From positions 756,001 to 820,000 of the forward strand of contig NC_015677.1 of the NCBI RefSeq assembly GCF_000215705.1: a DNA stretch of 64,000 bases. The letters run 5' to 3'. The DNA is from Ramlibacter tataouinensis TTB310. GTDB taxonomy: Bacteria > Pseudomonadota > Gammaproteobacteria > Burkholderiales > Burkholderiaceae_C. Position numbers and translations under genes: made by a program. Position 1 is the first letter of the stretch, and each line of letters opens with the position of its first letter. The notes beneath the pieces were generated by a model that did not search any database, was not told the origin of the DNA, and worked only from the letters and a program-made list of their open reading frames with translations. Shown piece after piece: positions 1 through 10,013 of this stretch.

Positions 1-1023
1 GGCTGGCTGCCGTTCGACCGGTTCATGGCCCTGGCCTTGTACGCGCCCGGGCTGGGTTACTACGCCCATGGCTCGCGCAAGTTCGGCCTGCTGCCGTCCT
101 CGGGCAGCGATTTCGTGACGGCGCCCGAGCTGACGCCGCTGTTCGGCCAGGCGCTGGCGGTGCAGCTGGGCGAAGCGCTGCAGGCCACCGCTACCGACGA
201 GGTGTGGGAGTTCGGCGCGGGCTCCGGCGCACTGGCGCAGCAGCTGCTGTCGGCGCTGGGCGACCGGGTGCGGCGCTACACCATCGTCGAGGTCTCCGGC
301 AGCCTGCGCGAGCGCCAGCGCGAGCGGCTGGCCGGGTTCGGCGACCGGGTGCGGTGGGCCGACGAGCTGCCGGCGCGGCTGCAGGGCGTGGTGGTGGGCA
401 ACGAGGTGCTGGATGCCATGCCGGTCAAGCTGCTCGCGCGCGTCGCGGGCGCGTGGCACGAGCGCGGCGTGGCCTGGGGCGCGGACCGCCTGGCCTGGGA
501 GGACCGGCCCACCGACCTGCGCCCGCCGGTGGAGGTGGCGGGCACGCACGACTACCTCACCGAGATCCACCCGCAGGCCGAGGCCTTCGTCCGCACCCTG
601 GCCGACCGCCTGGCGCAAGGCGCCGCCTTCTTCCTCGACTACGGTTTCCCGGAAGCCGAGTACTACCACCCGCAGCGCCACATGGGCACGGTGATGTGCC
701 ACCAGGGGCACCGGGCCGATCCCGATCCGCTGTCCGACGTCGGACTGAAGGACATCACGGCCCACGTCAACTTCACCGGCCTGGCGCTGGCGGCGCAGGA
801 GGCCGGCCTGCCGACGCTGGGTTACACCAGCCAGGGGCGCTTCCTGATCAACTGCGGCCTGGTCGACCGGATGGCGCAGGCCGACCTGGCCCAGCGCGTG
901 GCGGCGCAGCGCCTGGTCGCCGAGCACGAGATGGGCGAGCTGTTCAAGGTGATCGCCTTCGGCCGCCCGCCGGTCTGGGACGCCCTGGGGTTTTCCCAGG
1001 GCGATCGCACGCACCGGCTGTGA
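1..1023 (+). CDS. MidA/NDUFAF7-family SAM-dependent methyltransferase, 5'-truncated by window edge
   Basis: The reading frame is open from base 1, so the true start lies upstream; the ATG at 25 falls inside the conserved N-terminal block (a run resembling FxxYMxxALYAPGxGYY) and is not a start. A glycine-rich SAM-binding motif (EFGAGSGALAQ) lies near residue 70 of the visible part, followed by a VVGNEVLDAMPV block typical of the family. Bacterial members are uncharacterised or linked to protein arginine methylation by homology to mitochondrial NDUFAF7, which modifies complex I. Substrate here is unknown. The gene ends with TGA about 150 bp before the next operon. Confidence 0.85.
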   Translation, partial: GWLPFDRFMALALYAPGLGYYAHGSRKFGLLPSSGSDFVTAPELTPLFGQALAVQLGEALQATATDEVWEFGAGSGALAQQLLSALGDRVRRYTIVEVSGSLRERQRERLAGFGDRVRWADELPARLQGVVVGNEVLDAMPVKLLARVAGAWHERGVAWGADRLAWEDRPTDLRPPVEVAGTHDYLTEIHPQAEAFVRTLADRLAQGAAFFLDYGFPEAEYYHPQRHMGTVMCHQGHRADPDPLSDVGLKDITAHVNFTGLALAAQEAGLPTLGYTSQGRFLINCGLVDRMAQADLAQRVAAQRLVAEHEMGELFKVIAFGRPPVWDALGFSQGDRTHRL

Positions 1024-1087
1024 AGAACGCCTAAGTTCTCTCTTTCGCAGCCCATCCGCTAAAACTGGTCTACTTCTGCCAATGTTT

Positions 1088-1117
1088 GGCCGAAGTTCGG
1101 TCTTGCCCGGCCGAAGT
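1088..1117 (+). promoter_or_regulatory. Two direct repeats GGCCGAAGT, candidate operator of the ROK regulator
   Basis: GGCCGAAGT occurs at 1088-1096 and again at 1109-1117, exactly 21 bp apart start to start, which is two helical turns. The pair lies in the 153-bp gap 60-90 bp upstream of the ROK repressor start. Same-face spacing fits a dimeric repressor that controls its own operon. Assignment to the ROK protein is inferred from position only. Confidence 0.4.
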
Positions 1118-1176
1118 GGGCCGCCTAGCATGCTCCGCACACGGCGCCTGAGCGCCGGCTGCAAGGAAACATTCGC

Positions 1177-2439
1177 GTGCCGCGCTGGGACCAGCTGTCC
1201 TCTGCCGAGATGGAAGTGCTGCAGACCGTGTTCTGGTCCTCGGCCAGCTCGCGCCATGGGCTGGCCCATCGCCTCTCCTTCTCGCGCAGCAAGGCCAACG
1301 GCCTGATCGCCGGCCTGCTGGACCAGGGCCTGGTGGAAGAAGCCGGCCTGCAGGCCTCGTCCGGCGGGCGCCGCGCCGAGACCCTGCAGCTGGCCGGCGG
1401 CCTGGGCGTGGTGCTGGGCGCGGACCTGGGCGCCACCAGCCTGGACGTGGCGGTGATGCGGCCGGACCTGAGCGTCATCGCCCGCCATGCCGAGGAGGCC
1501 GACGTGCGGGCCGGGCCCGGCGTGGTGCTGGCCCGGGTGCGCGAGCTGATGCGCCAGCTGCTGGCCGGCTGCGGCCTGACGGCGCGGCAGGTGATCGCCG
1601 TCGGACTGGGCGTGCCCGGCCCGGTGGACTTCGAGCGCGGGCAGCTGGTCGAGCCGCCGCTGATGCCCGAATGGGACAGCTTCTCCATCCGCGACTACCT
1701 GGCCGAGGCCTTCGGCGCGCCGGTGTTCGTGGACAACGACGTGAACCTGATGGCGCTGGGCGAGCTGTGGCGGCTGCAGCGCGGGCTGCCCAACTTCCTG
1801 GTGATCAAGGTCGGCACCGGCATCGGCTGCGGCATCGTGTGCCATGGCGAGGTCTACCGCGGCGCCAACGGCTCGGCCGGCGACGTCGGCCACATCTGCG
1901 TGGACCAGGCCGGCCCGCGCTGCCACTGCGGCAACCTGGGCTGCGTCGAGGCCATGGCCGCGGCGCCGGCGATCAGCCGCATGGCGGTGGACGCGGCCGG
2001 CAGCGGCGGCAGCGCGGCGCTGGCCGAGGCGCTGCGCCAGAACGGCCGCCTCACCGCGGTGGACGTGGGCCAGGCCAGCCGCAACGGCGACGCCGCGGCC
2101 AACGCCATCATCCAGCGCGCCGGCAGCCTGATCGGGCAGATGCTGGCGTCGGTGGTCAACTTCTTCAATCCCTCGCACGTGTTCATCGGCGGCGGCGTGA
2201 CGCAGATCGGGCCGCTGTTCCTGGCCTCGGTGCGCCAGAGCATCTACCACCGCTCGCTGGCGCTGTCGACGCGGCACCTGGAGATCCAGTACACGCCGCT
2301 GGGCGCGCAGGCCGGCCTGGTGGGCACGGGCGTGCTCGCCATGCAGGAGGCGCTGCGCCTGGCCGCCGCCCGGGCCGGCGCACCCGCCATGCCCAGGGCG
2401 CAGGGAACCGCCGGCCGCAGGGCGGAGGCCTTTCAATGA
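1177..2439 (+). CDS. ROK-family transcriptional regulator (NagC/XylR type)
   Basis: The protein has 420 residues. Residues 1-75 look like a winged helix-turn-helix; from about residue 80 there is a ROK sugar-binding domain with the ATP/sugar signature LGADLGATSLDVAV, a GVPGPVD motif and an intact zinc motif CHCGNLGCVE. Such proteins repress sugar operons and release DNA on binding the sugar or its phosphate. The GTG start at 1177 is chosen because AAGGAA (1163-1168) is a well-placed ribosome binding site. The stop overlaps the next start (ATGA), so it is the first gene of the transporter operon and probably controls it. Confidence 0.88.
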   Translation: MPRWDQLSSAEMEVLQTVFWSSASSRHGLAHRLSFSRSKANGLIAGLLDQGLVEEAGLQASSGGRRAETLQLAGGLGVVLGADLGATSLDVAVMRPDLSVIARHAEEADVRAGPGVVLARVRELMRQLLAGCGLTARQVIAVGLGVPGPVDFERGQLVEPPLMPEWDSFSIRDYLAEAFGAPVFVDNDVNLMALGELWRLQRGLPNFLVIKVGTGIGCGIVCHGEVYRGANGSAGDVGHICVDQAGPRCHCGNLGCVEAMAAAPAISRMAVDAAGSGGSAALAEALRQNGRLTAVDVGQASRNGDAAANAIIQRAGSLIGQMLASVVNFFNPSHVFIGGGVTQIGPLFLASVRQSIYHRSLALSTRHLEIQYTPLGAQAGLVGTGVLAMQEALRLAAARAGAPAMPRAQGTAGRRAEAFQ

Positions 2440-3923
2440 GCCTGGCGGTCGAATTCCGCGAGATCACCAAGGCCTTCGGGCCGGTGCAGGTGCTGCACGG
2501 GGTGAGCTTCGAACTGGCGCCGGGACGCGTGGTCGGGCTGCTGGGCGAGAACGGCGCCGGCAAGTCCACGCTGATGAAGATCCTGGCCGGCTACGAGCAG
2601 CCCTCCGGCGGCAGCCTGCTGGTGGACGGCCAGCCGCGGCGCTTCGCCAGCTCGCGCGAGGCGCAGGCCCAGGGCATCGTGCTGATCCACCAGGAGTTCA
2701 ACCTGGCCGAGGACCTGACGATCGCGCAGAACATCTTCCTGGGCCACGAGAAGAAGTGCGGCTGGCGGCTGGACGAGGCGGCGATGGAGCGCGAGACCGC
2801 ACGCGTGCTGGCCGAGGTCGGCCTGCGGGCGTCGCCGGGTACGCGCGTGCGCCAGCTGATCGTGGCCGAGAAGCAACTGGTGGAGATCGCCAAGGCGCTG
2901 GCGCGCAACGCCCGCCTGCTGGTGATGGACGAGCCCACGGCCACGCTGACGCCCGGCGAGACCGAGCGCCTGTTCGCCCTGGTGGCGCGGCTCAAGGCCG
3001 GCGGCACCACCATCGTCTACATCTCGCACAAGCTGGACGAGGTGGAGCGCATCACCGACGAGGTCGTGGTGATGCGCGACGGGCGCTTCGTGGCGCGCCA
3101 GCCCACGGCCGCCCTGACCCGGCACCAGATGGCCAACCTGATGGTGGGCCGCGAGCTGTCCGACCTGTTCCCGCCGCGGCAGCCGCCCCTGCCTGACGCG
3201 CCGGTGCTGCTGCGGGTGCGAGACCTGAGCGTGCCGGGCTGGGCGCAGGGCGCCAGCTTCGAGGTGCGCGCCGGCGAGATCTTCGGCTTCGCCGGCCTGG
3301 TGGGCGCCGGGCGCACCGAGCTGTTCGAGGGCCTGCTGGGCCTGCGCCCCTGCCGCGCCGCCGGGGTGGAGATCGCCGGCCACGCGTCCCTGCCGAAGAG
3401 CCCTCGCGAGGCCGCCGACCAGGGCCTGACCTACCTGAGCGAGGACCGCAAGGGCAAGGGCCTGCACGTGCAGCTGCCGCTGGCCGAGAACCTGACCTTG
3501 ATGAACCTGCGGGCCTATGGCGGCCGCTGGCTGCAGCCGGCCGCCGAACAGGCCGCGCTGCGCCAGGCCGTGGCCGCCTTCGGCATCCGAACCGGCGACC
3601 TGGGCTGCCGGGCCTCGCAGCTGTCCGGCGGCAACCAGCAGAAGCTGGCCCTGGCCAAGGTGCTGCAACCGCAGCCGCGCGTGGTGGTGCTGGACGAGCC
3701 CACCCGCGGGGTGGACGTGGGCGCCAAGCGCGACATCTACTTCCTGATCCAGCGCCTGGCCGCCCAGGGCCGGGCCGTGGTGGTGATCTCCTCCGAGCTG
3801 CCGGAGCTGATCGGGCTGTGCCACCGCGTCGCGGTGATGCGCGCCGGCCGCATCGCGGCCACGCTGGCGCAGGAACAACTGAACGAAGAGGAGCTGATCG
3901 GCCATGCCACCGGAACACGCTGA
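2436..3923 (+). CDS. Sugar ABC transporter ATP-binding protein, tandem-domain (RbsA/XylG/MglA type)
   Basis: The protein has 495 residues with two ATPase halves. The N-half has an intact Walker A (GENGAGKST, about residue 36) and Walker B (LLVMDEPT). The C-half has a degenerate Walker A (GLVGAGRTE) but a good signature ([15 protein letters not shown]) and Walker B (VVLDEPT), as normal for CUT2 carbohydrate importers. The open frame extends further upstream, but the ATG at 2436 has a GGAGG site at 2424-2428 and overlaps the regulator stop. It works with the permease and binding protein that follow; the exact sugar cannot be read from the sequence. Confidence 0.92.
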   Translation: MSLAVEFREITKAFGPVQVLHGVSFELAPGRVVGLLGENGAGKSTLMKILAGYEQPSGGSLLVDGQPRRFASSREAQAQGIVLIHQEFNLAEDLTIAQNIFLGHEKKCGWRLDEAAMERETARVLAEVGLRASPGTRVRQLIVAEKQLVEIAKALARNARLLVMDEPTATLTPGETERLFALVARLKAGGTTIVYISHKLDEVERITDEVVVMRDGRFVARQPTAALTRHQMANLMVGRELSDLFPPRQPPLPDAPVLLRVRDLSVPGWAQGASFEVRAGEIFGFAGLVGAGRTELFEGLLGLRPCRAAGVEIAGHASLPKSPREAADQGLTYLSEDRKGKGLHVQLPLAENLTLMNLRAYGGRWLQPAAEQAALRQAVAAFGIRTGDLGCRASQLSGGNQQKLALAKVLQPQPRVVVLDEPTRGVDVGAKRDIYFLIQRLAAQGRAVVVISSELPELIGLCHRVAVMRAGRIAATLAQEQLNEEELIGHATGTR

Positions 3924-4914
3924 ACGCGCCCCGGCGCCCGCCGGCCGCGCCCCGGGCACCTGGTGGGGCCGGCTGCACGGCGCCGGTCCGGTGATCGGGC
4001 TGGTGCTGCTGTGCCTGGCGGGCACCGCGCTCAACGGCGACTTCGCCACCCTGGACAACGCGCTGAACGTGCTGACCCGCACCGCCTTCATCGGCATCAT
4101 CGCCGTGGGCATGTGCTTCGTCATCATCTCCGGCGGCATCGACCTGTCGGTGGGCTCGATGGCGGCGCTGATCGCCGGCTGCATGATCCTGGTGATGAAC
4201 GGCGCGGCCCAGGCGATCGCCTCGCCGGTCGCGGTGGTGGCCGTCGGCATGGCGGTGGCGCTGGCGCTGGGCGCGGCCTTCGGCCTGGCGCACGGCCTGC
4301 TGATCACCAAGGGCCGCATCGAGCCTTTCATCGTGACCCTGGGCACGCTGGGCATCTTCCGCGCCTACCTCACCTACTTCGCGGGCGGCGGCGCGATCAC
4401 GCTGGACAACGCGCTCGCCGACCTCTACAGCCCGGTGTACTACGGCAGCCTGCTGGGCGTGCCCATCCCGGTGTGGATCTTCGCCCTGGTGGCGCTGGCC
4501 GGCGGCTTCATCCTCAACCGCACCGCCTATGGCCGCTACGTCCAGGCCATAGGCTCCAACGAGCAGGTGGCGCGCTACGCCGCGGTGGACGTGGACCGGG
4601 TCAAGATCCTCACCTACATGCTGCTGGGCCTGTGCGTGGGCATCGCCACCCTGCTGTACGTGCCGCGCCTGGGATCGGCCTCGCCCACCACCGGCCTGCT
4701 GTGGGAGCTGGAGGCGATCGCCGCCGTGATCGTGGGCGGCACCGCGCTCAAGGGCGGGGCCGGCAGCATCACCGGCACCTTAGTCGGCGCCGTGCTGCTC
4801 TCGGTGATCAGCAACATCCTCAACCTCACCAGCATCATCAGCGTCTACCTGAACGCGGCGGTGCAGGGCTTCGTCATCATCGTGGTGGCTTTCCTGCAGC
4901 GGGGCCGCCGGTGA
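3904..4914 (+). CDS. Sugar ABC transporter permease (RbsC type)
   Basis: The protein has 336 residues and about eight to ten hydrophobic segments. The CUT2 permease motif ([12 protein letters not shown], about residues 77-88) is present, as is the C-terminal [20 protein letters not shown] block. The start overlaps the ATPase gene by 20 bp, so the two are probably translationally coupled. It forms the inner-membrane channel with the preceding ATPase. Confidence 0.92.
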   Translation: MPPEHAERAPAPAGRAPGTWWGRLHGAGPVIGLVLLCLAGTALNGDFATLDNALNVLTRTAFIGIIAVGMCFVIISGGIDLSVGSMAALIAGCMILVMNGAAQAIASPVAVVAVGMAVALALGAAFGLAHGLLITKGRIEPFIVTLGTLGIFRAYLTYFAGGGAITLDNALADLYSPVYYGSLLGVPIPVWIFALVALAGGFILNRTAYGRYVQAIGSNEQVARYAAVDVDRVKILTYMLLGLCVGIATLLYVPRLGSASPTTGLLWELEAIAAVIVGGTALKGGAGSITGTLVGAVLLSVISNILNLTSIISVYLNAAVQGFVIIVVAFLQRGRR

Positions 4915-4955
4915 AAGATGTTCTTCAACCGCTGACATTCCTCAAGGAGACACGC

Positions 4956-5930
4956 ATGAAAAACCTGACCCGCCGGCTGGCCCTCGCGGCTGCCGCCCTG
5001 ACCCTGGCGGCCGGCGCCGCACCCGCCCTGGCGCAACAGGCCAGCCAGAAGCAGGTGGTCGGCGTCGCCATCCCGGCCGCCACCCACAGCTTCACCGCCG
5101 GCATCGTGTACTGGGCCAACCAAGCCAAGAAGGACCTGGAGAAGGCCAACCCCGGGCTGCAGGTGATCGTCAAGACCGCGGCCAATGCCTCCGAACAGGC
5201 CAACCAGCTGCAGGACCTGGTGACGGTGAACAAGATCAACGCGCTGGTGATCTTCCCGTTCGAATCGGCGGCGCTCACCAAGCCGGTGGCGCAGGTCAAG
5301 TCCAAGGGCATCTACGTCACGGTGGTCGACCGGGGCCTGACCGACACCAGCGCCCAGGACGCCTACGTGGCCGGCGACAACACCGCCTTCGGCCGCATCC
5401 CGGCCGAGTACATCGCCAAGGCCCTGGGCGGCAAGGGCAACATCGTGGCCCTGCGCGGCATCCCCACCACCCTGGACAACGAGCGCATGGAGGCCTTCAA
5501 CGCGGTGCTCAAGAAGCATCCCGACCTGAAGCTGCTCGATGCCAAGCACGCCAACTGGAACCGCGACGACGCCTTCAAGGTGACGCAGGACTACCTCACG
5601 CGCTTCAAGAACATCGACGCGATCTGGGCCGCCGACGACGACATGGCGGTGGGCGTGCTGCGCGCCATCGAGCAGGCCAAGCGCAACGACATCAAGCTGG
5701 TGTTCGGCGGCGCGGGTGCCAAGGGCATGGTCAAGACGCTGATGGACGGCAGCAACCCGCTGATCCAGGCCAACGTGTCCTACTCGCCCAAGTTCATGTA
5801 CGACGCGATCAAGCTCACCGCCGAGGCCAGGCTGAAGGGCCAGAAGCTGCCCGCCACCACCATCATCCCCTCGGTGCTGATCACCAAGGAGAACGCCAAG
5901 CAGTTCTACTTCCCGGACTCGCCGTTCTGA
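4956..5930 (+). CDS. Periplasmic sugar-binding protein of CUT2 ABC transporter (RbsB type)
   Basis: The protein has 324 residues. A Sec signal peptide covers roughly residues 1-27 (RR, a long Ala/Leu core, then PALAQQ). The mature protein is a type-I periplasmic binding fold, with a typical [20 protein letters not shown]-terminal strand-turn and a [17 protein letters not shown] hinge region. The start has a strong ribosome binding site (AAGGAG, 4944-4949). The gene lies 41 bp after the permease and delivers sugar to it. Confidence 0.92.
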   Translation: MKNLTRRLALAAAALTLAAGAAPALAQQASQKQVVGVAIPAATHSFTAGIVYWANQAKKDLEKANPGLQVIVKTAANASEQANQLQDLVTVNKINALVIFPFESAALTKPVAQVKSKGIYVTVVDRGLTDTSAQDAYVAGDNTAFGRIPAEYIAKALGGKGNIVALRGIPTTLDNERMEAFNAVLKKHPDLKLLDAKHANWNRDDAFKVTQDYLTRFKNIDAIWAADDDMAVGVLRAIEQAKRNDIKLVFGGAGAKGMVKTLMDGSNPLIQANVSYSPKFMYDAIKLTAEARLKGQKLPATTIIPSVLITKENAKQFYFPDSPF

Positions 5931-5931
5931 C

Positions 5932-6939
5932 ATGTCTCGCCCCATCACCCTGTTCACCGGCCAGTGGGCCGACCTGCCGCTGGCCGAGCTGGCGCCGCTG
6001 GCCAAGCGCATGGGCTACGACGGCCTGGAGCTGGCCTGCTGGGGCGACCACTTCAACGTGCAGGAAGCGCTGGCCTCGCCGCGCTACCTGCAGGACAAGT
6101 GGGCCCTGCTGCGCGAGCACGGCCTGACCAGCCTGGCCATCGGCAACCACCTGGTGGGCCAGGCGGTGTGCGACCCGATCGACGAGCGCCACCGGTCCAT
6201 CCTGCCGCCCCACGTGTGGGGCGACGGCGACACGGAGGGCGTGCGCCAGCGCGCAGCCCGGGAGCTGGCCGACACCGCCCGGGCGGCCGCGAAGTTCGGT
6301 GTGGAGACCGTCACCGGCTTCACCGGCTCGTCGATCTGGCATGCCACCTACGCCTTCCCGCCGACCTCGCAGGCCTACTGGGACCAGGGCTTCGCCGACT
6401 TCGGCCGGCGCTTCGCCCCCATCCTGCAGGCCTTCGACGAGGCCGGCGTGAACTTCGCGCTGGAGGTGCACCCCACCGAGATCGCGTTCGACATCGCCTC
6501 CAGCCAGCGCGCCATCGAGGCGGTGGGCGGCCACCGCCGCTTCGGCTTCAACTTCGACCCCAGCCACCTGGCCTACCAGGGCGTGGACTACGTGAAGTTC
6601 CTGCGCACCTTCGCCGACCGCATCTACAACGCCCACATGAAGGACGTGTGGTGGGGCAGGGGCGACGGCACGGTGGGCGTGTTCGGCGGCCACACCAGTT
6701 TCGGCGACGCGCGCCGCTTCTGGGACTTCCGCAGCGTGGGCCGCGGCATGGTGGACTTCGAGTCCATCATCGTCGCGCTCAACGACATAGCCTACGCCGG
6801 CCCGCTGTCGGTGGAATGGGAGGACAGCCGGATGGACCGCGTGCACGGCGCCACCGAGAGCGCGGCCTTCTGCAGGCGGCTGGACTTCAAGCCGGCCGCC
6901 GGCGCCTTCGACGCGGTGTTCGCGCGGGAGCACCAGTGA
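5932..6939 (+). CDS. Sugar phosphate isomerase/epimerase, TIM-barrel (AP endonuclease 2 fold)
   Basis: The protein has 335 residues of the xylose-isomerase-like TIM-barrel family. Metal-ligand style segments are visible: [13 protein letters not shown] near residue 180, [12 protein letters not shown] near 204, YNAHMKDV near 230 and [12 protein letters not shown] near 295. The start follows the binding-protein stop by one base. Family members interconvert keto and aldo sugars or inosose-type intermediates. With the downstream dehydrogenase and ROK kinase it suggests catabolism of the sugar brought in by the transporter, but the step is not known. Confidence 0.85.
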   Translation: MSRPITLFTGQWADLPLAELAPLAKRMGYDGLELACWGDHFNVQEALASPRYLQDKWALLREHGLTSLAIGNHLVGQAVCDPIDERHRSILPPHVWGDGDTEGVRQRAARELADTARAAAKFGVETVTGFTGSSIWHATYAFPPTSQAYWDQGFADFGRRFAPILQAFDEAGVNFALEVHPTEIAFDIASSQRAIEAVGGHRRFGFNFDPSHLAYQGVDYVKFLRTFADRIYNAHMKDVWWGRGDGTVGVFGGHTSFGDARRFWDFRSVGRGMVDFESIIVALNDIAYAGPLSVEWEDSRMDRVHGATESAAFCRRLDFKPAAGAFDAVFAREHQ

Positions 6940-8102
6940 CCGGCTCCCACCGCAAGCTGCGCTACGCCATGGTCGGCGGCGGCCAGGGCGCCTTCATCGG
7001 CGCGGTGCACCGGCAGGCCCTGGCGCTGGACGGGCAGTTCGAGCTGGTGGCCGGCGCGCTCTCGTCCACGCCGGATCGGGCGCGCGCCTCCGGCCGCGCG
7101 CTGCGGCTGCCCGAGTCGCGCAACCACGGCAACTGGAAGGAGTTGCTGGCCGACGAGCTGCGCCGCGATGCCGCCGAGCGCATCGACCTGGTGGTGATCG
7201 TCACGCCCAACCACCTGCACCACCCGGTGGCATGCGCCTTCGTCGATGCAGGCTTCCACGTGGTGTGCGACAAGCCGCTGGTGCACACCGGCGCGCAGGC
7301 CGAGGAGCTGGCCGCCGCGGTGCGGCGCCAGGGCACGGTGTTCGGCGTCACCTACAACTACACCGGCTACCCGCTGGTGCGCCAGGCGCGCGAGATGGTG
7401 CGCGCGGGCGAACTGGGCGCCATCCGCAAGGTAGTGGTCGAGTACAGCCAGGGCTGGCTGGCGACCCCGCAGGAAGCGGGCGGCAACAAGCAGGCGGCCT
7501 GGCGCGCCGATCCGGCCCAGGGCGGCCTGGGAGGCGCCATCGCCGACATCGGCACGCATGCCGAGAACCTGGTCACAACGGTCACCGGCCTGCGAATTGA
7601 GAGCCTGTGCGCCGACCTCACCGCCTTCGTGCCGGGGCGGGCACTGGACGACGACGCGAGCGTGCTGCTGCGCTTCGAGGGCGGCGCCCGCGGCGTGCTG
7701 GTGGCCTCGCAGGTGATGACGGGCGTGGAGAACGGGCTGCGGCTGCAGGTAGCCGGTACCGGCGGCAGCCTGGAGTGGCACCAGGAGGACCCCAACCGCC
7801 TGCTGCACCGGCCGCTGGACGGGCCGGCGCGCCTGCTCACCCGCGGCGGGCCGGGGCTGTGCGAGGCGGCGCGCCGCGCCTGCCGGCTGCCGCCCGGCCA
7901 TCCCGAAGGCTTCATCGAGGCCTTCGCCAACGTCTACCTGGGCGTCGCCGGCGCGGTGCGTGCCCATGCGCAGGGCCGCGCGCCGCAGCCGCTGGAGGCC
8001 GACCACCCGGGCATCGCCGAGGGCGTGCGCGGCGTGCGCTTCGTCGAGGCGGTGGTCGCGTCCGCCGCCAGCGCGCAGAAGTGGACGCCGCTGCCCGACT
8101 GA
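6936..8102 (+). CDS. Gfo/Idh/MocA-family NAD(P)-dependent oxidoreductase
   Basis: The protein has 388 residues. An N-terminal Rossmann motif ([14 protein letters not shown], about residue 12) is followed by the family Lys motif as CDKPL (normally EKP) near residue 110 and by a [17 protein letters not shown] block near 190 with the conserved His. The GTG start at 6936 overlaps the isomerase stop (GTGA); an internal ATG at 6969 would remove part of the first strand. It probably oxidises or reduces a sugar or inositol-like ring in the pathway served by this operon. Confidence 0.87.
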   Translation: MTGSHRKLRYAMVGGGQGAFIGAVHRQALALDGQFELVAGALSSTPDRARASGRALRLPESRNHGNWKELLADELRRDAAERIDLVVIVTPNHLHHPVACAFVDAGFHVVCDKPLVHTGAQAEELAAAVRRQGTVFGVTYNYTGYPLVRQAREMVRAGELGAIRKVVVEYSQGWLATPQEAGGNKQAAWRADPAQGGLGGAIADIGTHAENLVTTVTGLRIESLCADLTAFVPGRALDDDASVLLRFEGGARGVLVASQVMTGVENGLRLQVAGTGGSLEWHQEDPNRLLHRPLDGPARLLTRGGPGLCEAARRACRLPPGHPEGFIEAFANVYLGVAGAVRAHAQGRAPQPLEADHPGIAEGVRGVRFVEAVVASAASAQKWTPLPD

Positions 8103-8146
8103 GCGGGCGCATGGCCGGTGCCGGGGCACTGGACCTACACTGGCGC

Positions 8147-8341
8147 ATGCTTCGCTGGATCATCGTCATCTTCCTGGCCCTCATGCTGATCAGCTGGTTC
8201 AGCCCCATGCTGCAGAAACTGGGCTTGGGCAAACTGCCCGGCGACCTGCGCTTCCGGCTGTTCGGCCGCGAATGGTTCGTCCCGCTGACCACCACCATCC
8301 TGCTGAGCCTGCTGGCCGGCGGCATTGCCAGGCTGATCTGA
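8147..8341 (+). CDS. DUF2905-family small membrane protein
   Basis: The protein has 64 residues with two predicted membrane helices (residues 3-18 and 47-62) around the family core PGDLRFRLFGREWFVPLTT. The start is ATG 8147 (MLRW, typical of the family); an in-frame ATG at 8111 would add 12 residues. The function of DUF2905 is unknown. It sits between the oxidoreductase and ROK kinase genes with one base before the kinase start, so it shares their transcript without an evident sugar role. Confidence 0.8.
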   Translation: MLRWIIVIFLALMLISWFSPMLQKLGLGKLPGDLRFRLFGREWFVPLTTTILLSLLAGGIARLI

Positions 8342-8342
8342 C

Positions 8343-9290
8343 ATGCAGGCCTGCGTCGACATCGGTGGCACCAAGGTCGCCGCCAGCCTGGTGCAGCCGG
8401 GGGCGGACCTGTCGCGCACGCTGGTGCACCGCCAGTCCGAACCCACGGTGAAGGAGGGCGCCCGCACGGCGCTGGCGGGCCAGGTGCTGCGCCTGGTCGA
8501 CCGGGCCTGCGCGCAGGCGGGCATCCCCGCCTCGGCCATCACCGAAGTGGCGGTGTCCTCCACCGGGCCGTTCCGGCTGCACGGGGGCCGGGCCGAACTG
8601 GTCACGCCCAACATCTGCGGCGGCATGGGTGAGCCCGGGCGCCTGCCCAACGACTGGACCTCCGTGCCCATGGAGGCGCCGCTGGCCGAACGCTTTCCCG
8701 CCGTGCGGATGGAGAACGACGGCATCGCCGCCCTGGAGGCCGAGCGCCGCTGGGGGGCGCTGCAGGGCCTGGACCACTGCGCGTACGTGACCTGGAGCAC
8801 CGGCGTAGGCACCGGGCTGTGCGTGGGCGGGCGCGTGCTGCGCGGCAAGAACGGCAACGCCGGCCATGCCGGCCACAGCTATGTGGCCGACGCCGATCCC
8901 CAGGCCCTGTGCGGCTGCGGCAACCGGGGCGACCTGGAGTCGCTGGTGTCGGGCACGGCCATCAGGAGGCGCTTCGGCGACCGCTGGCCGGGTGCAAGCG
9001 CACTCATGGAGGCCGCGGGCAGCGGCGACGCGGCCGCCCTGGCGGTGGTGGACGATCTGTGCCGGGTGCTGGGCCGCGCGCTGTACAACCTGGCCGTCAC
9101 GCTGGACCTGCAGCGCATCAGCCTGGGAGGCAGCGTGTTCCTGCACCACCAGGCACTGCTGCTGCCCCGGCTGCAGGCGCAGCTGCGCGGCCGCCTGCCG
9201 GCCCTCACCGACGGGTGCGACATCGTGGCGGCCGGCCTGGGCGAGCGCGTCGGCGACTACGCCGCGCTGGCCCTGCTGGCTGCCCCATGA
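8343..9290 (+). CDS. ROK-family sugar kinase
   Basis: The protein has 315 residues and, unlike the first ROK gene, no DNA-binding domain, so it is probably an enzyme. The ATP motif CVDIGGTKVAASLV is at the N-terminus. A GHAGH segment and the zinc motif region CGCGNRGDLE follow near residues 178-200; the third usual Cys of CxCGxxGCxE is Asp here. Members phosphorylate glucose, fructose, mannose or N-acylated hexosamines. It closes the sugar operon and would phosphorylate the imported sugar or its product. Confidence 0.82.
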   Translation: MQACVDIGGTKVAASLVQPGADLSRTLVHRQSEPTVKEGARTALAGQVLRLVDRACAQAGIPASAITEVAVSSTGPFRLHGGRAELVTPNICGGMGEPGRLPNDWTSVPMEAPLAERFPAVRMENDGIAALEAERRWGALQGLDHCAYVTWSTGVGTGLCVGGRVLRGKNGNAGHAGHSYVADADPQALCGCGNRGDLESLVSGTAIRRRFGDRWPGASALMEAAGSGDAAALAVVDDLCRVLGRALYNLAVTLDLQRISLGGSVFLHHQALLLPRLQAQLRGRLPALTDGCDIVAAGLGERVGDYAALALLAAP

Positions 9291-9323
9291 AAACGGCCCC
9301 TGACCCATCGCGGGCGGGGCCGT
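9290..9323 (-). terminator. Rho-independent terminator of the BamE-like gene
   Basis: ACGGCCCC (9293-9300) and GGGGCCGT (9316-9323) form an 8-bp stem with a 15-base loop. On the minus strand the stem is followed by TTTT, so it terminates the BamE-like transcript. It begins in the last codon of the convergent kinase gene. Confidence 0.7.
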
Positions 9324-9347
9324 GAGCTCAAGACCAGCGGCGGCGCG

Positions 9348-9881
9348 TCAGCGGTAACCCGGTTCGCTGGCGTTGTGGATGATCCAGATCAGGTTGCCCG
9401 AGCCGTACTGGAAGCCGGCCGGCCCTGCGAAGATCAGGCGGCCCTGGTTCTTGTAGACCAGCTCGTGGCGGTGGCGGTCGCTGCCGAAGTAGAACGGGAT
9501 CCAGGCCTTGCCCGAGATATAGGTGCCCTGGTCGCTGGGCGCGCCCAGCATGTCGGTCACCTGCTTCATCGGCATGCCGATCTCCAGCCGGTTGAACCGG
9601 CTGCCGGACACCGGCTTGCCGGTGATCTCGCCTTCCCAGCCGTCGCGTCCCTTGACCTTGCGGCCTTCGCCGGCCGCCACCTTGGACGAGTCGGTCACCT
9701 CGCCGCGGCCGTTGACGCCACCGGCCGGTACCGGTGCCTTGGCGGCCGGTGCGGGCGCGGGGGCAGCCGCAGGGGCGGGGGCGGCGGCCGTTCCGCCACC
9801 CAGGCCCATCTGGGCGCAACCGGCGGTCAGCAGGGCGGCGCCGAACAGGGCGGCCAGGGTCGGGGTCTGTTGTTTGCGCAT
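9348..9881 (-). CDS. BamE/SmpA/OmlA-like outer-membrane lipoprotein
   Basis: The protein has 177 residues. The lipobox LLTAGC places the lipidated Cys near residue 21. An Ala/Pro-rich linker (about 30-52) follows, then a C-terminal domain with NRLEIGMPMKQVTDMLGAP, the GMxxxqVxxxLGxP signature of BamE-like domains. The start at 9881 has an excellent AGGAGGAG site on the minus strand; an upstream in-frame extension would bury the signal peptide. True BamE is part of the beta-barrel assembly machine; this longer, linker-bearing version may be a paralogue. Confidence 0.75.
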   Translation of the reverse strand: MRKQQTPTLAALFGAALLTAGCAQMGLGGGTAAAPAPAAAPAPAPAAKAPVPAGGVNGRGEVTDSSKVAAGEGRKVKGRDGWEGEITGKPVSGSRFNRLEIGMPMKQVTDMLGAPSDQGTYISGKAWIPFYFGSDRHRHELVYKNQGRLIFAGPAGFQYGSGNLIWIIHNASEPGYR

Positions 9882-10013
9882 GGCAGTTCTCCTCCTCTTT
9901 GAAAGGTCTTCCATTGTGGGTGCGCGTCTTCGCCGGCGCCCATAGCTGGAGGGTGTGTTGATGCGCGCATGCAACGCCGCGACGCTGCCGTCGGCAGCAG
10001 GCGGACTTATGGA

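Noticed and set aside
2433..4355. A 640-codon open frame on the minus strand opposite the transporter ATPase and permease genes
   Set aside because: It is a GC-rich shadow of two strongly supported genes, is full of His/Gln/Arg/Ala low-complexity text and has no domain. Many similar antisense frames in this window were left out for the same reason.
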